In this document: piece after piece, positions 4,684-6,761 of the stretch | How the letters are laid out: each line of letters begins with the position of its first letter | Position numbering within the stretch: the first letter of the stretch is position 1 | Assembly (NCBI GenBank): GCA_030148045.1 | Contig: JASBUE010000160.1 | Span: 1 to 6,761 of the forward strand | From: Candidatus Tenderia sp. | GTDB taxonomy: Bacteria; Pseudomonadota; Gammaproteobacteria; Tenderiales; Tenderiaceae | Direction: 5' to 3' | Length of the DNA stretch: 6,761 bases | Translations under genes and position numbers: made by a program | The notes under the pieces: generated by a model | What the model saw: the letters and a program-made list of their open reading frames with translations, nothing else | Databases searched by the model: none | Told to the model about the DNA's origin: nothing

Positions 4684-5736
4684 ATGACTATGAGAAACAT
4701 TTTACTATCGAGCCTCGCACTGCTGGCCTTGCTGAATTGCAGCGCCCTACCCGCCGCCCCACCCTCGGCGGTGGGCCTGATGTATCACCACTTCGGCGCG
4801 GACCAATATCCCAGCACCAACATCCGTCTGGAACAGTTCGAACAGCAGCTGCAGTTTATCGAAGAAAACGGTTTTCAGGTGCTGCCGTTGATGACGGTGC
4901 TCGAGACCTTGCAGGCGGGAGAGGCGCTGCCCGACAAGACGGTGGTCTTCACCATGGACGATGCCTACGAAAGCGTCTACACCGAGGCCTATCCGCGCCT
5001 CAAGGCGCGCGGCTGGCCGTTTACCGTCTTCGTCGCCAGCGACTACATCGACAAAAATTACTCCAATTACATGAGCTGGGCGCAGATGCGTGAAATGCAG
5101 CAGCATGGCGCCAGCTTCGGCAATCACTCGCGCAGCCACGCACACCTGATCCGCCGCCTGCCGGGCGAAGACGAGCCACAGTGGCGCCAGCGGGTCGGCG
5201 AAGACATCCGCGCCGCCCAGCGCCGCCTGGAAGAGGAACTCGGCGAAGTGATCGAGGTCATCGCCTATCCCTACGGTGAATACGACCTGGCGCTGGCGCA
5301 GCTGGTGGAGTCACTCGGCCTGATCGGTATGGGGCAGCACTCCGGCGCCATGGGCGCCACCTCGGACTTTCGCTTCCTGCCCCGCTTTCCCATGGCAGAG
5401 CAATTCGGCGACGCGGATGAGTTCAAGACCAAGGTGATGAGCCTGGCCATGCCCCTGCAACAGACGCCGGTGGTGAATCCGGTCACCGATGCCGCACGGC
5501 CGGTGTTGAAACTCCAATTCGACCGCCAACACGCCCCCCTCAAACAACTTAGCTGCTACGCCAGCGGCCAGGGGCGCATCGAGGTGCAACGCTTGAATGA
5601 TTATGAAGCGAGGGTACAGGCCGGCGACGATCTGCCGCCTGGGCGCAGCCGCTACAACTGCACCTCCCCCTCGGACGATGCGGGACGCTTTTACTGGTTC
5701 AGCCAGCCGTGGATTCGCCCCGGCGGGACCGACTGA
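4684..5736 (+). CDS. Exported polysaccharide deacetylase family protein (CE4)
   Basis: A 350-residue protein with an N-terminal signal peptide (hydrophobic residues 6-18, cleavage probably near Ala24-Ala25), so it should act in the periplasm or envelope. Cys19 is preceded by LLN, a poor lipobox. The NodB-type domain shows motif 1 as TMDD (90-93) with Asp92 as presumed base and Asp93 as metal ligand, motif 2 HSRSH with His148 and His152, and motif 3 as AYPYG (194-198). Such enzymes remove N- or O-acetyl groups from glycans; the substrate here is unknown. Residues about 270-350 form an extra C-terminal domain with Cys291 and Cys326, which could form a disulfide. ATG codons at 4684 and 4690 both fit and neither has a good Shine-Dalgarno; a TTG lies at 4681. 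The 3' end overlaps the convergent bax-like gene by 38 bp. Confidence 0.88.
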   Translation: MTMRNILLSSLALLALLNCSALPAAPPSAVGLMYHHFGADQYPSTNIRLEQFEQQLQFIEENGFQVLPLMTVLETLQAGEALPDKTVVFTMDDAYESVYTEAYPRLKARGWPFTVFVASDYIDKNYSNYMSWAQMREMQQHGASFGNHSRSHAHLIRRLPGEDEPQWRQRVGEDIRAAQRRLEEELGEVIEVIAYPYGEYDLALAQLVESLGLIGMGQHSGAMGATSDFRFLPRFPMAEQFGDADEFKTKVMSLAMPLQQTPVVNPVTDAARPVLKLQFDRQHAPLKQLSCYASGQGRIEVQRLNDYEARVQAGDDLPPGRSRYNCTSPSDDAGRFYWFSQPWIRPGGTD

Positions 5737-6628
5737 GTCCGCGCTCCAGGCTGACCGAGCCCAACAGGCTCAACAAGCGATTGCCACGCATCATCATCTG
5801 CAGTTCGCGGATATACTCCTCGCCACGGGCGGAATAGGCCGTCAACCCGGTGGCCAATTCATGGGCGTCCAGCGGCTCGCCCGTCCGGCGCATCTGTTCA
5901 CGCATCAGGCGCAACTCCTTATAAGCCGGATTGGTGTTGAGATTACGCAGATAGGCGCGCACCGAGGCGTCGATGGAGTGGAATGAGCGCACCGCGTAAC
6001 TGGCGCCCTCCGGGCGTCCCAGCGGTACAATGCCTTCCGCTTCGCGATAGGTCCACTGACCGAAGAGATTGTTGCCGAGACGGGCAAAACGCGAGGTGCC
6101 CCAGGCGCTCTCGTTGGCCGCCTGGGCCAGCACCAGGGCCGGCGGCACCACGTCCACACGACGCATCAGCAACTGCTGAGCGCGCGCGCTCTGGATGCCC
6201 TCCTTGATCCGGTACTGCCTGGCGATCGCCTCCAGCCAGCGGCGCTCGCCGTCGTCGAGATCGGCCACCCCCCTCTCCAGCAATCCCATTACCTGGCGGC
6301 GCAGCTCGACCAGCATCTCGTTCTCGGCCAGCACGATGGGCAACAGGGCACGGAAGAAAAGCGATTTCTTCTTTGTCACATCCCTGATCTTGCCGAGATC
6401 GGGGGGCAGGGTCGACACCTCCACCGGCGGCACCGCGCCCCGGGGCGGCCAGTCATATCCCAGGCTGTCGAAGGCCGCCTCCAGCTCGCTGGCCGAGGAG
6501 ACCTTGAGCCGTTGCAGCTGCAAGCGTTCATCCATCAGCCTGGACTGCTGGGGAATGAAACCGGCAAGCAGCAGCGCCACCAGGACGGGGAACAACAGCG
6601 CCAGAATTTTATTTATTGGTGTTTTCAT
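5699..6628 (-). CDS. bax: Bax-like glucosaminidase, membrane-anchored
   Basis: A 309-residue homologue of E. coli Bax, with a glucosaminidase (GH73-like) fold expected to cut the glycan strands of peptidoglycan. Residues 7-26 form a hydrophobic signal or anchor, so the enzyme should face the periplasm. A Bax-type segment (about 74-110) contains LPPDLGKIRDVTKKKSLFF. The catalytic domain (about 130-285) carries AQAANESAWGTSRFA, with Glu173 as probable acid catalyst, then NNLFGQW (186-192) and LTAYSARGEEYI (262-273). Some 30 residues of Arg- and Ser-rich tail follow. The start ATG at 6628-6626 gives an intact signal segment, although the Shine-Dalgarno (AGG about 11 bases away) is weak. It lies 28 bases after the stop of another minus-strand gene, suggesting co-transcription. 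Its 3' end overlaps the deacetylase gene. Confidence 0.88.
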   Translation of the reverse strand: MKTPINKILALLFPVLVALLLAGFIPQQSRLMDERLQLQRLKVSSASELEAAFDSLGYDWPPRGAVPPVEVSTLPPDLGKIRDVTKKKSLFFRALLPIVLAENEMLVELRRQVMGLLERGVADLDDGERRWLEAIARQYRIKEGIQSARAQQLLMRRVDVVPPALVLAQAANESAWGTSRFARLGNNLFGQWTYREAEGIVPLGRPEGASYAVRSFHSIDASVRAYLRNLNTNPAYKELRLMREQMRRTGEPLDAHELATGLTAYSARGEEYIRELQMMMRGNRLLSLLGSVSLERGLSRSRRGESTAG

Positions 6629-6656
6629 TTTTAATTAGACCTGCCGGAGGTGGTAT

Positions 6657-6761
6657 TTATCCCAGCCAGCGCCGGGCGTTGCGGAACATGCGCAGCCACG
6701 GGCCGTCCTCGGCCCAGTCGTCGGGACGCGACGAATACTGCACGGCGCGAAAGACGCGTTC
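6657..6761 (-). CDS. C-terminal end of an unidentified protein
   Basis: An open frame enters from the right edge and ends at TAA (6659-6657), giving 34 residues rich in Arg, Trp and aromatic residues and ending WLRMFRNARRWLG. The residues look like a natural protein end, and the stop lies 28 bases before the bax-like start on the same strand, as in an operon. The other two minus frames are also open for most of this stretch, so frame choice rests on residue composition and spacing. I do not recognise the family. Confidence 0.5.
   Translation of the reverse strand, partial: ERVFRAVQYSSRPDDWAEDGPWLRMFRNARRWLG

Noticed and set aside
4602..5093. A plus-strand frame of 163 codons starts just after TATAAT and overlaps the deacetylase.
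   Set aside because: It lacks a ribosome binding site and is Arg/Gly-rich without motifs. The deacetylase frame carries a signal peptide and catalytic motifs over the same bases.
6195..6638. A plus-strand frame of 147 codons lies opposite the 5' half of the bax-like gene.
   Set aside because: It is Ser/Arg-rich with no motif and lies opposite the Bax signal segment and conserved N-region.

Overview
The window looks like chromosomal DNA of a GC-rich gammaproteobacterium. A release factor RF3 gene, a Bax-family glucosaminidase, a GspE/PilB-type ATPase and sigma70-like promoters all fit that group. No more exact taxon can be read from the sequence. I see no tRNA, rRNA, CRISPR array, insertion sequence or phage gene.

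Layout. (1) At 1-382 on the minus strand lies the 5' quarter of prfC (RF3). (2) The divergent spacer 383-621 holds a prfC promoter and, facing the other way, a strong promoter whose -10 box and expected start site lie under a 19-bp dyad resembling the operator of the nitric-oxide-sensing repressor NsrR. (3) That promoter would drive two genes 17 bp apart: a group I truncated haemoglobin (622-990) and a three-domain reductase with 2Fe-2S ferredoxin, FAD and NAD(P) modules (1008-1976). (4) A spacer with a GC-rich inverted repeat follows, then a large stand-alone GspE/PilB-type ATPase (2135-4570). Its N-terminal half carries a duplicated beta-rich segment and four tandem 30-residue repeats of MshEN (c-di-GMP receptor) type. 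(5) A probable terminator and a perfect TATAAT box separate this gene from an exported polysaccharide deacetylase (4684-5736). (6) A Bax-like, membrane-anchored peptidoglycan glucosaminidase (5699-6628, minus) converges on the deacetylase and overlaps its end by 38 bp. (7) The last 105 bp hold the 3' end of an unidentified minus-strand gene 28 bp upstream of bax.

How it fits together. The best-supported functional unit is the globin-reductase pair. A globin that can oxidise NO with O2 and a reductase that can re-reduce its haem would together act like a flavohaemoglobin (Hmp) split into two polypeptides, and the NsrR-like operator is what one would expect to control it. The ATPase is probably a c-di-GMP-responsive motor for a type IV pilus or type II secretion-like machine encoded elsewhere. 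The deacetylase and Bax both act on cell-envelope glycans, but they are convergent, so they are neighbours rather than an operon. All functions are read from sequence motifs; no search was run.
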